Counted from the stretch's first letter, positions 15,572 through 27,101 are shown. The stretch: DNA of 64,000 nucleotides from Prochlorococcus sp. AG-311-J23 (GCA_003284375.1 QBVL01000001.1:1-64000), one strand, 5' to 3'. Notes: generated from the letters alone by a model not told the origin. Made by a program: numbers and translations.

Positions 15572-15922
15572 CTAAACGAGCTCAACAATAGCCATTTCAG
15601 AATTATCACCACGTCTTGGAGTCGTTCTAACGATTCTTGTATAACCACCTTCTCTATCACCATATCGCTCTTGAGCCTTTTCAAAAAGTGCATGAACTAA
15701 TTGCTTATCGTATACATATCCAATAGCTCTTCTCCTTGAAGCAAGACTGCCATCTTTAGCTAAGGTAATCATTCTCTCAGTTTCATTTCTCAAAGCTTTA
15801 GCTCTTGCTTTGGTTGTTGTAACTCTACCTTCACGAATTAGTTGAGTAGTTAATCCTCTTAAAAGTGCCTTCCTTTGATCCGCAGGGAGACTTAATTGTG
15901 GAATTCGACGTTGATGACGCAT
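15572..15922 (-). CDS. rplQ: 50S ribosomal protein L17
   Basis: The 116-residue protein begins [20 protein letters not shown] and has [13 protein letters not shown] and [19 protein letters not shown] used the ATG at 15922; an in-frame ATG nine codons upstream adds residues absent from L17. It follows rpoA by 39 bp. Confidence 0.97.
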
Positions 15923-15961
15923 TGGATTAGCTTTGAAATTTAGTAGCAAGAAAACTGAAAG

Positions 15962-16900
15962 TCATGCAGAGGTTCTACTTTGTGGAATAGAAATTCCAAT
16001 TCTCTCTAGAGCTTCAATAACTTCATCAGCGGATTTAGAACCGAAGTTCTTAATTTCCAATAAATCCTCATAACTGAAACCCATCAAGTCAGAAACAGAG
16101 TTCACTTGGGCTCGTTTTAGGCAATTGTAAGCTCTTACGGATAAGTTTAACTCCTCGAGGGGAATTTGGGCCTCTGCTGCAGGCTCTGGCTCTTCAGGAA
16201 TCTCTTCTACCATTGAGACAGTAGCAAGAGGTTGAAAAAGTTCGATTAATTGATTAGCAGCTTCAGCTAGTGCATCGTCTGGAGAGGTGGATCCATCGGT
16301 GACCAACTCCATTTTTAATCTTTCTCTAGTTGATCCCCCCTCCGCTACAGCAGTTTCATCAATAGTAAAATTAACTCTATTTATAGGCATAAATACAGCA
16401 TCTATTTGAAGCAAATCAATTGCACTTGTCTCTTCATTTCTTCTGTCAACTGGTCGATACCCAACGCCTCTTTCTACATGTATTTCTAGTTCTAGGTTAT
16501 GCCCTTCCTGAACTGTTGCTATTGGACGATCACCATCAACAACTTCAACTTGAGATGAAAATTGTATATCTTTTGCTTTAACCTCAGCTGGTCCTGTTAC
16601 AACAAGTCTTCCGATCTCAAGCTCTTGACTACGACTGTCAACTGAAATTTGCTTACAATTCAGAAGAATGTCTAGCACGTCCTCTCTTACACCAGGAATT
16701 GTTGCATATTCATGATTGACACCTGCAATCCTCACAGCAGTAACTGCGCTGCCCTCAAGTCCGCCCATTAAAACTCTGCGCAGAGAATTACCCAAAGTAG
16801 TGGCTTGACCTCTTTCAAGAGGTCCGATCAGGAAGACGCCTGTTTGGGAGCGATCATTAGAAACTTGATGGTCGATCCTGTCTATCTGGTATTGCAACAC
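15962..16900 (-). CDS. rpoA: RNA polymerase alpha subunit
   Basis: The 312-residue subunit has the assembly domain, with [20 protein letters not shown] near the N-terminus, and the C-terminal DNA/UP-element-binding domain with [19 protein letters not shown] and [13 protein letters not shown]. The start is GTG at 16900 ([10 protein letters not shown]); no better ATG exists nearby. It lies between rpsK and rplQ as in most bacteria. Confidence 0.97.
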   Translation of the reverse strand: MLQYQIDRIDHQVSNDRSQTGVFLIGPLERGQATTLGNSLRRVLMGGLEGSAVTAVRIAGVNHEYATIPGVREDVLDILLNCKQISVDSRSQELEIGRLVVTGPAEVKAKDIQFSSQVEVVDGDRPIATVQEGHNLELEIHVERGVGYRPVDRRNEETSAIDLLQIDAVFMPINRVNFTIDETAVAEGGSTRERLKMELVTDGSTSPDDALAEAANQLIELFQPLATVSMVEEIPEEPEPAAEAQIPLEELNLSVRAYNCLKRAQVNSVSDLMGFSYEDLLEIKNFGSKSADEVIEALERIGISIPQSRTSA

Positions 16901-16951
16901 GGTCTAATGCGATGTGGAAAATAAAGAAAAGTTCACTTAAGTGAGTAGATT

Positions 16952-17344
16952 TTAAACGCGTCTGCGCTTAGGTCTCCTGCAACCGTTATGAGGAAGAGGA
17001 GTTACATCTCTGATCAAAGTAATTTCAAGACCAGCTACTTGCAACGCTCTTATTGCGGTTTCACGACCTGAGCCTGGCCCTCGCACGAGGACTTCTATTT
17101 GACGCATTCCTTGCTCTAGTGCCCTTCGGGCTGCAAGTTCAGCTGCGGTCTGAGCGGCAAAAGGAGTCCCTTTTCGAGCCCCTTTAAATCCGCTTGCTCC
17201 TGCTGATGACCAGGATATGACTTCACCAGAGGTGTCAGTAATTGAGACAATGGTGTTATTAAAGGTGCTTTGAATATGCACAACTCCATTTGGAACGTTG
17301 CGCTTTGACTTCTTAGAACCGGATTTCTTTGAGGTTGTAGCCAT
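16952..17344 (-). CDS. rpsK: 30S ribosomal protein S11
   Basis: The 130-residue protein has [35 protein letters not shown] and the C-terminal [14 protein letters not shown]11 forms part of the platform lining the mRNA exit region of the 30S subunit. Confidence 0.97.
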   Translation of the reverse strand: MATTSKKSGSKKSKRNVPNGVVHIQSTFNNTIVSITDTSGEVISWSSAGASGFKGARKGTPFAAQTAAELAARRALEQGMRQIEVLVRGPGSGRETAIRALQVAGLEITLIRDVTPLPHNGCRRPKRRRV

Positions 17345-17407
17345 TAGGCTGAGCTTTATTTAAAAAGATTTAGTAAATTACCAGCTGGTAACAGGAGTCT
17401 TAAGAAA

Positions 17408-17773
17408 TTATTTCTTTCTTCCTGCAACAGTTTTTCTAGCTCCTCTCCTTGTACGAGCGTTAGTTCTAGTTCGTTGTCCACGAACAGGGAGGCTCATTCG
17501 ATGCCTTCGTCCACGGACACATCCGATATCTTGAAGTCTTTTAAGCGCCATTCCTTCTTGGCGCCTCAAATCTCCTTCAATAGTGAATTCTTCAGTAACA
17601 GCTCTGAGCTTCTGAATATCACTATCTTCTAAATCCTTTACACGAATATCAGGATTAACTCCTGATTTCTCGAGGATAGATTGGGCTCTGGTTAAACCAA
17701 TGCCGTAGATGTAAGTAAGGGCAACTTCTACCCGCTTTTCGCGAGGTATGTCGATGCCTGCAATCCGTGCCAC
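17408..17773 (-). CDS. rpsM: 30S ribosomal protein S13
   Basis: The 121-residue protein begins [20 protein letters not shown] and ends with the basic tail [19 protein letters not shown] that contacts P-site tRNA and the subunit bridge. It lies between rpmJ and rpsK. Confidence 0.97.
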   Translation of the reverse strand: MARIAGIDIPREKRVEVALTYIYGIGLTRAQSILEKSGVNPDIRVKDLEDSDIQKLRAVTEEFTIEGDLRRQEGMALKRLQDIGCVRGRRHRMSLPVRGQRTRTNARTRRGARKTVAGRKK

Positions 17774-17880
17774 TTAGGGATAAATCGAAGAGGACAATTA
17801 AAATCATCATAATTTAATGATGACAGTTGTTGAAAGAAGCAAAAAAATTAATCATTTAAGACTTCTTCATAAGTCAGGAA

Positions 17881-17997
17881 TCAGCCCTGACGCTGCTTGT
17901 TACGAGGCCTTTTCTTGTTGATCACATAGATTCGGCCTCTACGCCTCACGATCTGATCGTCAGGACTAATTTTTTTGACTGAGGATCTAACCTTCAT
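17881..17997 (-). CDS. rpmJ: 50S ribosomal protein L36
   Basis: This 38-residue gene starts with ATG at 17997: [20 protein letters not shown], then [18 protein letters not shown]. The conserved Cys/His zinc ligands of the common L36 form (for example KVIRRKGVVRVIC) are replaced, giving the zinc-free C- type. It sits in its usual place between adk and rpsM. Confidence 0.93.
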
Positions 17998-18041
17998 TTG
18001 GTGAGACTCTCCTATTTCCAAACTATAACCTTACTACATCG

Positions 18042-18590
18042 TCAGCCTAAAGATTTCTCAATGGATGAAAAAACAACATCTATGTCAGCATTACCTTCTA
18101 TCTCCTCAAGAATACCTTGCTTTTTATACAAATCAATTAATGGAGAAGTTTTCTCTCTGTATATGTTCAGTCTGTTAGTTATAACTTGTTCATTGTCATC
18201 CTGTCTCCCTCTTTCTAAAAGCCTTTTAATTAAATAATCATCATCGACTTTTATTAATATGACCCCTTCTAAAGGTTGCTTAATTTTTTCTAAAAGATTT
18301 TTTAGAGAATTAGCTTGATTGATATTTCTAGGGAAACCATCCAGCAACCACCCTTCATTAATATTTACCAATCTTCCCTCAACAACTGAGAGAACTAACT
18401 CATCACTCACTAATTCTCCTTTATTCATAATTTCAGCAGCTTTAAGACCTAAAACGGATCCAGAGGAGACCTCATCTCGAAGTAAATCTCCAGTTGAAAG
18501 ATGTACTAGTCCGTATTTTTTGCAGAAAAGATTTGCTTGCGTGCCTTTTCCTGCTCCAGGGGCGCCAAGGAATAGTAATTTCTTTTTCAT
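18042..18590 (-). CDS. adk: Adenylate kinase
   Basis: The 182-residue enzyme converts ATP plus AMP to two ADP. The P-loop is GAPGAGKGTQ near the N-terminus, with the NMP-binding motif HLSTGDLLRDE and the substrate motif DGFPRNINQA. The LID is of the short type, as in other cyanobacteria. It follows secY by 25 bp, the classic secY-adk order. Confidence 0.96.
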   Translation of the reverse strand: MKKKLLFLGAPGAGKGTQANLFCKKYGLVHLSTGDLLRDEVSSGSVLGLKAAEIMNKGELVSDELVLSVVEGRLVNINEGWLLDGFPRNINQANSLKNLLEKIKQPLEGVILIKVDDDYLIKRLLERGRQDDNEQVITNRLNIYREKTSPLIDLYKKQGILEEIEGNADIDVVFSSIEKSLG

Positions 18591-18615
18591 TTAAATAAAA
18601 ATAATAGTAAAAATT

Positions 18616-19935
18616 TTATTCACGTACTAATCCTTCATATCTTTGAGAAATGACATAAGTCTGAATCTGTTTAGAAGTGTCAATTGCCACTCCTACCAAA
18701 ATCAATAATGAAGTTGCCCCAAGCCCTTGAAAAGTTTGAACATTAGTTGCTCTCTCTACCGCAGAGGGAACAATAGCAACTGAACCAAGAAATAATCCAC
18801 CAAGTAAAGTAAGGCGGTTTTGAACACCTGAAAGGTAATTAGAAGTAGCACCTCCTGGCCGTACGCCAGGAATTGCGACACCACCCTTCTTCAAATTAGA
18901 GGCTATGTCTACTGGATTAATTGTTAGAGAAGCATAAAAGTAAGCGAAGCCTAAAATTAATGCAAAAAAGGTTATTGCATATGGCCATGGGTTTGATGAA
19001 CCTGGGTTAAGTGAACTCGCAGCCTTAATCAGTAAAGGGTTTTGAGTGAAATTTGCGATTGTTATTGGCAGAAATATTAATGCAGAAGCAAAAATTATTG
19101 GCATAACTCCACCAGCATTTAACTTAAGAGGTAAATAACTTTGCCTACTTGGCAAAAGGGCCCCTCCACCCATTTGGCTTTTTGCACTCACAATGGGAAT
19201 CCTCCTAGCACCTTCTTGAACAAAAATAATACCCACAATAGTAATTAAAAAAACAATCAAAAGAATGATTATCCCAAGGACATCAGCTCGATCTCCAGTT
19301 TGAGCTTTTTCAATAGTAGAGCTAAGTGCCTTGGGCAAAGTAGCAACAATATTCAAAAAAATAACCAATGAAGCTCCTTGGCCTATCCCTTTTTCAGTAA
19401 TAATCTCACTAAGCCACATAACTATCATCGATCCAGTAACTAATGCCAGTGATGTTTGAACAACAAATTCAGTTTCTCCAAGGCCTTCGACCGCATACTG
19501 TCGAAGAATCAAAGCAAAAACCGTGCTTTGAACTAATCCCCATCCCAAAGCGACGTATCTAGTGATTTGAGCAATCTTCCTTCTTCCTGCCTCTCCTTCA
19601 TTTTTTTGTAAATCTTCTAATTGAGGTAGAGAGGCAGTCAGCAATTGAATAATGATTGACGCATTAATAAATGGGAGAATACCTAGTGCAAAGATTCCTA
19701 AAGTTGATATTCCTCCACCTGTAAAAATATCAAGAAATCCAATCAATTGTCCCCCCTGATCGATAAAAGTTTTAAATGCCTCTCTATCTATTCCAGGCAT
19801 CGGAATATAAATTCCTAATCTAACAATTAACAATAAACCAAGGGTCGTTAAGACTCTTGCTCTCAATTTTTCATTGCTAAAAATCTGGGTGATTACTTCA
19901 CCTGCACTTGCATTTCGACCACGACTTATTAACAT
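18616..19935 (-). CDS. secY: Preprotein translocase subunit SecY
   Basis: The 439-residue protein has about ten hydrophobic segments and forms the membrane channel for Sec export and membrane insertion (plasma membrane and probably thylakoid). RLGIYIPMPGID in TM1 and GGQLIGFLDIFTGGG in the plug region are conserved, as are cytoplasmic-loop residues in EGARRIP. It lies between rplO and adk. Confidence 0.97.
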   Translation of the reverse strand: MLISRGRNASAGEVITQIFSNEKLRARVLTTLGLLLIVRLGIYIPMPGIDREAFKTFIDQGGQLIGFLDIFTGGGISTLGIFALGILPFINASIIIQLLTASLPQLEDLQKNEGEAGRRKIAQITRYVALGWGLVQSTVFALILRQYAVEGLGETEFVVQTSLALVTGSMIVMWLSEIITEKGIGQGASLVIFLNIVATLPKALSSTIEKAQTGDRADVLGIIILLIVFLITIVGIIFVQEGARRIPIVSAKSQMGGGALLPSRQSYLPLKLNAGGVMPIIFASALIFLPITIANFTQNPLLIKAASSLNPGSSNPWPYAITFFALILGFAYFYASLTINPVDIASNLKKGGVAIPGVRPGGATSNYLSGVQNRLTLLGGLFLGSVAIVPSAVERATNVQTFQGLGATSLLILVGVAIDTSKQIQTYVISQRYEGLVRE

Positions 19936-19999
19936 TTAAAAACTATGATTTATTAGAGGTTAGTGTATAAAACTAAACTTTTAAGATAAAAAATTAGTT

Positions 20000-20446
20000 T
20001 TATAGCTCACATGAGCCACCGACTTCTTCAATTTTCTTTCTAGCAGATGTTGTAAATGCTGATGCTTGAACAGTCAATTTCACTTCTAATTTCCCATTGC
20101 CAAGGATTTTTAGAGGATTTTTTGGTTTAGTCAAAATACCCTCCTTGACCAATAAATCAAGGTTAACTACTGTTCCATCTTTAAATGCATTCAACCTAGA
20201 AACATTAAGGACAGTAAAATTTTTCTGATTAACAATTGGGAAATGCTTTAATTTTGGAACTCGTCTATATAAAGGCATCTGACCACCCTCAAACCCTGGG
20301 CGAGTAGGTCTTCCAGATCTGGATTTTTGTCCTCTCATGCCAAACCCGCAACTAGCACCTTGGCCAGCAGCTATACCTCGACCTTTACGCATTTTTTTAC
20401 GTCTAGACCCTTTATTTGATTGAAGAGATTCTAATTTAATAGTCAT
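20000..20446 (-). CDS. rplO: 50S ribosomal protein L15
   Basis: The 148-residue protein has the basic Gly-rich N-terminal half [20 protein letters not shown] and [20 protein letters not shown]. rpsE lies only 5 bp upstream, directly next to rplO because rpmD (L30) is absent, as usual in cyanobacteria. Confidence 0.97.
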   Translation of the reverse strand: MTIKLESLQSNKGSRRKKMRKGRGIAAGQGASCGFGMRGQKSRSGRPTRPGFEGGQMPLYRRVPKLKHFPIVNQKNFTVLNVSRLNAFKDGTVVNLDLLVKEGILTKPKNPLKILGNGKLEVKLTVQASAFTTSARKKIEEVGGSCEL

Positions 20447-20451
20447 GATTT

Positions 20452-21078
20452 TTAGGAATAAATCTGCTCAAGTGAAATACCACGCTCTTTTGCTGTGGCT
20501 TTATGAGTTCTTAACTCACTTAAAGCAACCATTGCAGCACGAGCATTATTAAGAGGGGTCTTACTACCTAATCGCTTCGCAAGTACATTTTTAATTCCAG
20601 CCAACTCTAAAACAGTACGAATTGAGCCCCCGGCAATTACGCCTGTTCCAGGTGCTGCAGGACGAATCAACACACTTGCAGCTCCATCTCTACCGTTAGA
20701 GAGAGTTGGGATCGAACTATTGCGAGTTAAAGGAACACGAACTAAATGTTTTTTGCCATCAGCAACTCCTTTACGAACTGCACCAATAACATCTCCCGCT
20801 TTTCCAACACCAACGCCAACTTGTCCTTTTTCATTGCCTACTACAACTATTGCTCTAAAACTCATTTTCTTTCCACCCTTGACTGTTTTCGAAACCCTTC
20901 TGATTTGGACAACTCTTTCTTGCCATTCAGAATCTCTTTCTTGACCTCTTCTATCTCTTCTTCCTCCGCGTTTTTCACCGCGGTTGCGACGATTTTCCTG
21001 CCTCCCATCAGCCGCAGGAGGGGCATCTGATGATCCAGAAGTTTTTTTATTTGGGGACTGGTTTTTAGAGTCTGTCAT
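20452..21078 (-). CDS. rpsE: 30S ribosomal protein S5
   Basis: The 208-residue protein has the S5 double-stranded-RNA-binding domain ([20 protein letters not shown]) and the C-terminal domain ([20 protein letters not shown]). The first roughly 50 residues are an Arg/Gly/Asp-rich extension absent from E. coli S5 but common in cyanobacteria. It is followed by rplO without rpmD. Confidence 0.97.
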   Translation of the reverse strand: MTDSKNQSPNKKTSGSSDAPPAADGRQENRRNRGEKRGGRRDRRGQERDSEWQERVVQIRRVSKTVKGGKKMSFRAIVVVGNEKGQVGVGVGKAGDVIGAVRKGVADGKKHLVRVPLTRNSSIPTLSNGRDGAASVLIRPAAPGTGVIAGGSIRTVLELAGIKNVLAKRLGSKTPLNNARAAMVALSELRTHKATAKERGISLEQIYS

Positions 21079-21092
21079 TATTAAAGCAATGA

Positions 21093-21461
21093 TTAAAAGT
21101 TCAAGCCTGCCACTCTGGCAGCATCGGCTAGAGCTTTAACCCTGCCATGGTAGATGTTCCCACCTCTATCAAAGATAACTTGTTTGATGCCTTTTGATAA
21201 AGCTTTTTTTGCAACAAGCTCTCCAACTGCGGTGGAAGCATCACAACTTCCAGCATTAACTTTTAAGGAAGCTTTCAAGTCTTTATCAAGAGTTGATGCT
21301 GCACATATAGTGTTCTGAGCATCATCATCTATTATTTGAGCATAGATGTGGTTATTAGAACGAAAAACGGCAAGTCTTGGTCGAGATTCTGTTCCGCTTA
21401 AGTTTCTCCTCAAGCGTTTATGTCGTTTTTGGGTCTGTTGTTTTCTAGAAAGTTTTGACAT
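21093..21461 (-). CDS. rplR: 50S ribosomal protein L18
   Basis: The 122-residue protein shows [20 protein letters not shown] and [20 protein letters not shown], the 5S-rRNA-binding L18 core. It lies between rplF and rpsE. Confidence 0.97.
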   Translation of the reverse strand: MSKLSRKQQTQKRHKRLRRNLSGTESRPRLAVFRSNNHIYAQIIDDDAQNTICAASTLDKDLKASLKVNAGSCDASTAVGELVAKKALSKGIKQVIFDRGGNIYHGRVKALADAARVAGLNF

Positions 21462-21493
21462 GGCTAAATTTTTTTAAAGACAAATAAATAAGA

Positions 21494-22033
21494 TTAAGTT
21501 TTGCCAGACTTACCAGCTTTTCTAATTATTTGTTCTCCTTCATATTTGATTCCTTTTCCTTTATAAGGTTCTGGGGGCCTGATTGCTCTTATTTTGGCAG
21601 CTTCATTGCCAACTAATTCTTTATCAGGTCCAGTTACAATCACATTTGTATTATTTTCAACTTTAAAAGTTATACCTTCTGGAGGAACAACCTCAACTGG
21701 ATGACTGTAACCCGCACTAACAACAAGAGTTTTTCCTTTTACTTGGGCTCTTGATCCAACACCAACAATCTCAAGTTTTTTTGTAAAACCATTACTAACT
21801 CCCTCAACCATATTGGCAACTAGAGATCTACATAGCCCATGCATTTCCCTGGACTGTCTCTTTTCATTTATGGGTTTAACCAAAATAGAGTTTTCTTCTT
21901 TGCTAAGGCTTACACCATTAGGAAGAGTTCGTTGCAGTTCCCCTTTTGGACCTTTTACAGTTATCGAAAGCCCTTCAAGTTTTACATCTACCTTTTCAGG
22001 AAGGGAGATTGGTTTTTTTCCAGTACGAGACAT
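21494..22033 (-). CDS. rplF: 50S ribosomal protein L6
   Basis: The 179-residue protein begins [20 protein letters not shown], has the two L6 repeats, and ends with the conserved [20 protein letters not shown] motif. It lies next to the sarcin-ricin loop in the 50S subunit. Confidence 0.97.
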   Translation of the reverse strand: MSRTGKKPISLPEKVDVKLEGLSITVKGPKGELQRTLPNGVSLSKEENSILVKPINEKRQSREMHGLCRSLVANMVEGVSNGFTKKLEIVGVGSRAQVKGKTLVVSAGYSHPVEVVPPEGITFKVENNTNVIVTGPDKELVGNEAAKIRAIRPPEPYKGKGIKYEGEQIIRKAGKSGKT

Positions 22034-22050
22034 AATAAATACCTAATCAA

Positions 22051-22452
22051 TCAACAGACGTAGCAGAGGACTTCTCCTCCAACACCTTGCTTGCGAGCAT
22101 CACGATCACTCATGACTCCGTTAGAGGTGGAAATTATTGCAATTCCAAGACCCCCTAAAACTTTTGGTAATCCTCGAGTATTTTTATAAATCCTCAACCC
22201 TGGCTTACTAACTCGCTGCATTGAACGAATAATTGGTGAGCGATGCTTTCCAGTGTATTTCAATCCAAGAATGAGCTGCTTTCGAAAGCCTTCTCCTTCC
22301 TCATTGATTTCGGCAATAAATCCCTCACGTTGAAGAACCTTAGCGATACTAAGAGACATTCTTGAAGCAGGGACTTTAGTTTTTTCATGACGTTTTTCAC
22401 TCGCATTTCGTATGCGAGTTAGCATGTCTGAAATTGGATCGTGGTTGGCCAT
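22051..22452 (-). CDS. rpsH: 30S ribosomal protein S8
   Basis: The 133-residue protein begins [20 protein letters not shown] and ends [20 protein letters not shown], the signature end of S8, a 16S rRNA central-domain assembly protein. rplE lies 19 bp upstream; rpsN, which separates them in many bacteria, is absent here. Confidence 0.97.
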   Translation of the reverse strand: MANHDPISDMLTRIRNASEKRHEKTKVPASRMSLSIAKVLQREGFIAEINEEGEGFRKQLILGLKYTGKHRSPIIRSMQRVSKPGLRIYKNTRGLPKVLGGLGIAIISTSNGVMSDRDARKQGVGGEVLCYVC

Positions 22453-22471
22453 AGTATTTAGCTAATCGAAG

Positions 22472-23011
22472 TCATTTTTTACGGAAGGGCATTCCCATTT
22501 CACTTAGAAGAGCCTTACCTTGTTCATCAGAGGAAGCACTAGTCACAATTGTGATATCCATACCTCTAATTGTGTCGACTTTGTCAAAAGTAATCTCAGG
22601 GAAAATAAGTTGCTCTTTGACTCCAATGGTGTAATTTCCTCGGCCATCAAAGCTTTTTGGACTCACACCACGAAAGTCTCTGATTCTTGGAAGTGCCAAA
22701 TTTATGAACCTTTCCAAGAATGCATACATGCGATCACCTCTAAGTGTGACTGCGCAGCCTATTGGCATTCCTTGTCTGATCTTAAAAGTAGCAATTGCTT
22801 TCTTAGCCCTTGTCACAAGAGCCTTCTGCCCCGAAATTGTTGCCATCTCCTTTAGAGAGGCTTCTACAGCTTTTGAATTCGTTGCTGCTTCACCAAGACC
22901 TCTATTTAAAGTGACTTTCTGCACCTTAGGGACTTGATGAACATTTTTCAGACCAAGATCTTTTAAAAGCTTTGGTCTAATTGTCTCTCGGTAGCGGGTT
23001 TTTAGTGACAT
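22472..23011 (-). CDS. rplE: 50S ribosomal protein L5
   Basis: The 179-residue protein has [27 protein letters not shown] and [18 protein letters not shown], the L5 blocks for 5S rRNA and P-site tRNA contact. An 89-bp gap separates it from rplX, the largest within this part of the cluster. Confidence 0.97.
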   Translation of the reverse strand: MSLKTRYRETIRPKLLKDLGLKNVHQVPKVQKVTLNRGLGEAATNSKAVEASLKEMATISGQKALVTRAKKAIATFKIRQGMPIGCAVTLRGDRMYAFLERFINLALPRIRDFRGVSPKSFDGRGNYTIGVKEQLIFPEITFDKVDTIRGMDITIVTSASSDEQGKALLSEMGMPFRKK

Positions 23012-23100
23012 TGTTGGAAAAAAGTTAATTCTGGTCTTGGTCAGAATTCAATTGGGAAAAGAAAGTCTGTTTTAGTTAATTCAGACAAAGAAACAGCGAA

Positions 23101-23457
23101 TTAATCAATTAATTCCCCAGTCTTTTTTAATCGTCGTTTCTTTGATCCGTCTTTATCTACAAAAATTTCAACTTTACTAGCAACTTTTTCTTTAGTTGAG
23201 TAGATCATTACATTTGAAGCATGCAATGAAAATTCCTTAGTTTCTATTCGACCTGTTTCTCCTTCCTGCGAGGGTTTTAAATGCTTTGTTTTTTGATTAA
23301 TTCCTTGGACTAAAACTCTATTTTCATAGGGAAGTGTTTTAAGGACTTCACCGGTTTTACCCTTGTCCTTTCCAGAAATAATCTGAACTGTATCTCCTTT
23401 ACGAATCTTCATTTTGATCCGATCAGAAGAAGCTTTGGTTTTGTTAATTGCTGGCAT
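23101..23457 (-). CDS. rplX: 50S ribosomal protein L24
   Basis: The 118-residue protein has the KOW motif [20 protein letters not shown] followed by [20 protein letters not shown]24 starts 50S assembly. An internal ATG 15 codons in (MKIRKGD) is an alternative start giving the more usual shorter N-terminus. Confidence 0.95.
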   Translation of the reverse strand: MPAINKTKASSDRIKMKIRKGDTVQIISGKDKGKTGEVLKTLPYENRVLVQGINQKTKHLKPSQEGETGRIETKEFSLHASNVMIYSTKEKVASKVEIFVDKDGSKKRRLKKTGELID

Positions 23458-23459
23458 GA

Positions 23460-23825
23460 CTAAATAACCTCCGGGGCTAAAGAGACAATTTTAGTAAAAT
23501 TACGCTCTCTTAATTCTCGTGCGACAGGACCAAATACCCTTGTACCTCTTGGGTTTTGATCATCATTGATAAGAACAGCAGCATTGTCATCAAAGCGAAT
23601 TGAATTCCCAGTCTCTCTACGCATTGTTGCTCTAGTACGAACAACAACCGCTTTAACTACATCTGATTTTTTTACTCCCATATTTGGCATCGCATCTTTA
23701 ACAGCAGCAACAATTACATCGCCTACATGGGCATAACGGCGATTAGAACCTAAGACCCTTATGCATTGCAAACGCTTGGCTCCGCTGTTATCGGCAACAG
23801 TTAAGTATGTTTCTTGTTGAATCAT
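23460..23825 (-). CDS. rplN: 50S ribosomal protein L14
   Basis: The 121-residue protein begins [20 protein letters not shown] and ends with [11 protein letters not shown], both diagnostic of L14. Its start overlaps the rpsQ stop by 4 bp, indicating translational coupling. Confidence 0.97.
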   Translation of the reverse strand: MIQQETYLTVADNSGAKRLQCIRVLGSNRRYAHVGDVIVAAVKDAMPNMGVKKSDVVKAVVVRTRATMRRETGNSIRFDDNAAVLINDDQNPRGTRVFGPVARELRERNFTKIVSLAPEVI

Positions 23826-24088
23826 TTTGCCGCCTCCTTAGATTTCATACCCTTAACGAGAACATCTGTGACCGTCCATCGTTTGTGAGCGCTGATAGGA
23901 GGAGACTCCTTAATCCGAACCCTGTCTCCCACTTTGCAATGATTTTCTGCGTCATGGGCTTTGTATCTAGTCGTACGACTAATAATTTTTTGGTAGATGG
24001 GATGTGGGAATCTGTTTTCCACCGCCACGACTACTGTTTTTTGCATTTTGTCACTGACAACAGTGCCGACCATTTCTTTAAGTGCCAT
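23822..24088 (-). CDS. rpsQ: 30S ribosomal protein S17
   Basis: The 88-residue protein begins [20 protein letters not shown] and has [18 protein letters not shown], the S17 OB-fold signature. It sits between rpmC and rplN. Confidence 0.97.
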   Translation of the reverse strand: MALKEMVGTVVSDKMQKTVVVAVENRFPHPIYQKIISRTTRYKAHDAENHCKVGDRVRIKESPPISAHKRWTVTDVLVKGMKSKEAAK

Positions 24089-24098
24089 AACTAGAAAA

Positions 24099-24311
24099 TC
24101 AAGATGTTGTGTTGGAGCGGCTTCGCTCGTTAGAAACCGTTAAAAGTTGAGCCAATTCGGTTCGAACCTCTTTGAAACGGTGAGTTTTAGCTAGCTGTCT
24201 AGTGGCTTGCTGAAAACGAAGATCAAAAAGTTCTTTGCGAAGATTTTGAATCTTGTCTGATATTTCGGAATCAGAGAGATTCCGTACATCTTTCGTAGTT
24301 GTTTTGCTCAT
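24099..24311 (-). CDS. rpmC: 50S ribosomal protein L29
   Basis: The 70-residue two-helix protein has [20 protein letters not shown], the L29 signature, which lies at the polypeptide exit tunnel. It overlaps rplP by 4 bp. Confidence 0.96.
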   Translation of the reverse strand: MSKTTTKDVRNLSDSEISDKIQNLRKELFDLRFQQATRQLAKTHRFKEVRTELAQLLTVSNERSRSNTTS

Positions 24312-24793
24312 GTTGATGACTCCGAATCATCTGCTGTAACTGACGTTTTAGCAGGTTTATAATTTCCCTTATTGAGATCTTCCTCTAGGGAAATAAATTT
24401 TGTTTTTACAGGCAACTTGTATTGAGCAAGGCGCATTGCCTCTTTTGCAATTGCCTCTGTAATTTCATCTCCGCCCATTTCAAACAAGATTCGACCAGGT
24501 TTGACAACTGCAACCCAAAATTCTGGATTACCTTTACCAGATCCCATTCTTGTTTCAGCAGGTCTCATCGTTACTGGCTTATCAGGGAAAATTCGAATCC
24601 AAATCTGTCCTCCCCTTTTTACATAACGAGTCATTGCTCGTCGACTTGCCTCAATTTGCCTTGAGGTGACCCATCCACAGTCTTGAGCTTGCAATGCAAA
24701 CTGACCAAAAGCGATTTTGTTGCCTCTAGTAGCAACACCGCGCATCCGGCCTCTTTGTTGTTTACGAAATTTGGTTCTTTTTGGGCTAAGCAT
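24308..24793 (-). CDS. rplP: 50S ribosomal protein L16
   Basis: The 161-residue protein begins [20 protein letters not shown] and has [20 protein letters not shown] and [20 protein letters not shown]. The final roughly 20 residues, rich in Ser, Thr and Asp, extend beyond the usual L16 end. Confidence 0.97.
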   Translation of the reverse strand: MLSPKRTKFRKQQRGRMRGVATRGNKIAFGQFALQAQDCGWVTSRQIEASRRAMTRYVKRGGQIWIRIFPDKPVTMRPAETRMGSGKGNPEFWVAVVKPGRILFEMGGDEITEAIAKEAMRLAQYKLPVKTKFISLEEDLNKGNYKPAKTSVTADDSESST

Positions 24794-24805
24794 GATTAAA
24801 ACTCC

Positions 24806-25540
24806 TTATTTACCTTCATTGGAACGATCCTCAAATTGTGGAGGCCGTCGATTTCCCCTAGTTCGTCGAGGAGAAGATCCGACAGGTAAGGGTTGTTCTT
24901 CTTTAGGAAGAACTTCGCCTTTGAAAACCCATACTTTGATTCCTAAAACACCATAAGTTGTAGTAGCAACTTTGGTTGCGTAATCGATTTCTGCTCTCAA
25001 AGTGTGTAGAGGAACTCTACCTTCGCGTGTCCATTCAGAACGTGCTATCTCAGCACCATTCAACCTTCCACCAACTTGAATTTTTAGACCTAAAACACCA
25101 GCTCTTTGAGCTCTCTGAACAGCCATTCGAATTGTTCGTCTAAAAGCAACACGCTTTTCAAGTTGCTGCGCAATATATTCAGCCAGAAGATAAGCATCAG
25201 CATCAACTTTTTCTACTTCAACTACATTTATACGGACTTGTCTATTTCTATCACCAATTGTTTTTTGAATACCCGATCTGAGTTCTTCAATCCCACTTCC
25301 TTGCCTACCAACAATTACTCCAGGCCTAGCAGTTTTCAATTCAACCTCAAGTTGATCTGCCTTGCGAGCAATCAATACATCACTTATGCCTGCTGCTCCA
25401 TATTTTTTCTTGATGAAAGTACGGATCCGATCATCTTCTTGCAGCAATAAGGGATAAGTTTTACTTGGTGCGTACCATTTAGAACGATGTTCTTGGGTGA
25501 TACCAAGCCTAATTCCGGTAGGGTGAATTTTATGTCCCAT
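24806..25540 (-). CDS. rpsC: 30S ribosomal protein S3
   Basis: The 244-residue protein begins [20 protein letters not shown] and has the KH motif [15 protein letters not shown] and the C-terminal domain ending [11 protein letters not shown] charged tail of about 30 residues follows. The ATG overlaps the rplV stop by one base. Confidence 0.97.
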   Translation of the reverse strand: MGHKIHPTGIRLGITQEHRSKWYAPSKTYPLLLQEDDRIRTFIKKKYGAAGISDVLIARKADQLEVELKTARPGVIVGRQGSGIEELRSGIQKTIGDRNRQVRINVVEVEKVDADAYLLAEYIAQQLEKRVAFRRTIRMAVQRAQRAGVLGLKIQVGGRLNGAEIARSEWTREGRVPLHTLRAEIDYATKVATTTYGVLGIKVWVFKGEVLPKEEQPLPVGSSPRRTRGNRRPPQFEDRSNEGK

Positions 25541-25920
25541 CAGTCTGAATCCTCAGAATTGGTTGATTTAGTGGCCGAAACAGCAATGCTGATGTGGCAC
25601 GTCTGCTTTTTGATAGCAAATGCTCTGCCTTGAGCCCTAGGCCGATAGCGTTTCATTGGTGGACCCATATCAGCCGTAGCAGTGGAAATCATCAAAGAAG
25701 AAGGGTCAAGTCCAAGATTGTTTTCTGCATTAGCAACAGCTGATCTCAATACCTTTGTTATTGGCTCAGTTGATCGGTAAGGCATAAATTCCAGCATAAT
25801 TAATGCATCCCTGTAAGTTCTTCCTCTTATTTGATCAAGAACACGTCGTACTTTTGAAGCAGATCCGCGGATGTAACGACCATGAGCTTGGGCTGTTGTT
25901 TTAGTAGATGAGTTAGTCAT
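25540..25920 (-). CDS. rplV: 50S ribosomal protein L22
   Basis: The 126-residue protein has [20 protein letters not shown] and the exit-tunnel loop [18 protein letters not shown]. It lies between rpsS and rpsC. Confidence 0.97.
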   Translation of the reverse strand: MTNSSTKTTAQAHGRYIRGSASKVRRVLDQIRGRTYRDALIMLEFMPYRSTEPITKVLRSAVANAENNLGLDPSSLMISTATADMGPPMKRYRPRAQGRAFAIKKQTCHISIAVSATKSTNSEDSD

Positions 25921-25922
25921 AA

Positions 25923-26198
25923 TTAGCGTGCTCCTTTTTTATCTCTGATGTGACCTCTGTAGGTTCGAGTTGGGGCAAACTCACCTAACTTGTGTCCAAC
26001 CATTTGCTCAGTTATAAAAACAGGTATGTGGCTCTTTCCATTGTGAACAGCAATTGTGTGGCCAATCATCAATGGCAGAATTGTTGAAGCTCTTGACCAT
26101 GTTTTGATGACAGCTTTATCGTCATTAGAATTTTGCTTTTCGATTTTACGAAGCAAACTGTCTGAAATAAAAGGCCCTTTTTTGAGTGAACGTCCCAT
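25923..26198 (-). CDS. rpsS: 30S ribosomal protein S19
   Basis: The 91-residue protein begins [20 protein letters not shown] and has [20 protein letters not shown] and [16 protein letters not shown], the full S19 signature. Confidence 0.97.
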
Positions 26199-26233
26199 AA
26201 CGGTTTAAAAGAATTGGTGAAGAAAGATAGAAA

Positions 26234-27097
26234 TCATGAATCGCGACCTCCTCTACTCCGTTTAGATACTTTGCGTCGTTTTCGAAGTACGTACTTATTA
26301 CTTGGCTTATTCTTCTTCCTAGTTTTCAAGCCAAGAGCAGCTTTACCCCAAGGGGTTACAGGACCAGCACGTCCAACAGGTGCTTTTCCTTCTCCACCTC
26401 CATGAGGGTGATCACATGGATTCATGACACTTCCTCTAACTTGAGGTCGTCTTCCAAGCCATCTTCTTCTTCCAGCTTTTCCAAGGCTCGTATTTCTAAT
26501 TTCTGAATTACCAACCTCTCCAAGTGTGGCGTAGCATTCTTTTCTAACTAAACGAACTTCAGTTGAAGGTAATTTCAATGCAACATAATCTCCTTCTTTA
26601 GCCATGACTTGGGCACTAGCTCCAGCTGTACGAACCATCTGTCCGCCTCGACCTGGATACAGTTCAACACAATGAACGCTCGAACCTAAAGGCATTGAAG
26701 AAAGTGGTAAAGCATTACCAGTTTCAATTGGTGCATCTGGACCTGAAATAACTTCTTGCCCAATTGTTATATCCGCAGGTGCAAGTATGTATCTCTTTTC
26801 ACCATCAGAGTAGAAAAGTAGAGCAAGTCTTGCATTCCGATGTGGGTCATAATGTATTGCCGCAACTTTGGCCGATACACCATGCTTGTTTCGACGAAAA
26901 TCAACAATTCGATATAACCTCTTGTGCCCTCCTCCTCTATGTCGACAAGTAATTACTCCTCTATTGTTGCGCCCTTTTTTTTGATGTTTAGATACAACGA
27001 GTGAGCGTTCAGGTTTACTGGATGTAACTTCACTAAAATCAGTTACGACTCTTGAACGAGTTCCAGGTGTGTAAGGTTTGAAACTTCTTATTGCCAT
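26234..27097 (-). CDS. rplB: 50S ribosomal protein L2
   Basis: The 287-residue protein begins [20 protein letters not shown] and ends with [20 protein letters not shown], whose conserved His-containing loop lies near the peptidyl transferase centre. It is separated from rplW by only 4 bp. Confidence 0.98.
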   Translation of the reverse strand: MAIRSFKPYTPGTRSRVVTDFSEVTSSKPERSLVVSKHQKKGRNNRGVITCRHRGGGHKRLYRIVDFRRNKHGVSAKVAAIHYDPHRNARLALLFYSDGEKRYILAPADITIGQEVISGPDAPIETGNALPLSSMPLGSSVHCVELYPGRGGQMVRTAGASAQVMAKEGDYVALKLPSTEVRLVRKECYATLGEVGNSEIRNTSLGKAGRRRWLGRRPQVRGSVMNPCDHPHGGGEGKAPVGRAGPVTPWGKAALGLKTRKKNKPSNKYVLRKRRKVSKRSRGGRDS

Positions 27098-27101
27098 TGT
27101 T

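Noticed and set aside
20720-21030. Plus-strand frames opposite rpsE and other ribosomal genes
   Set aside because: They are shadows of strongly conserved ribosomal genes and have no start signals or protein-like composition of their own.
22051-23011. Missing rpsN, and missing rpmD between rpsE and rplO, as unusual gene losses
   Set aside because: Absence of these genes at these places is the normal cyanobacterial arrangement.
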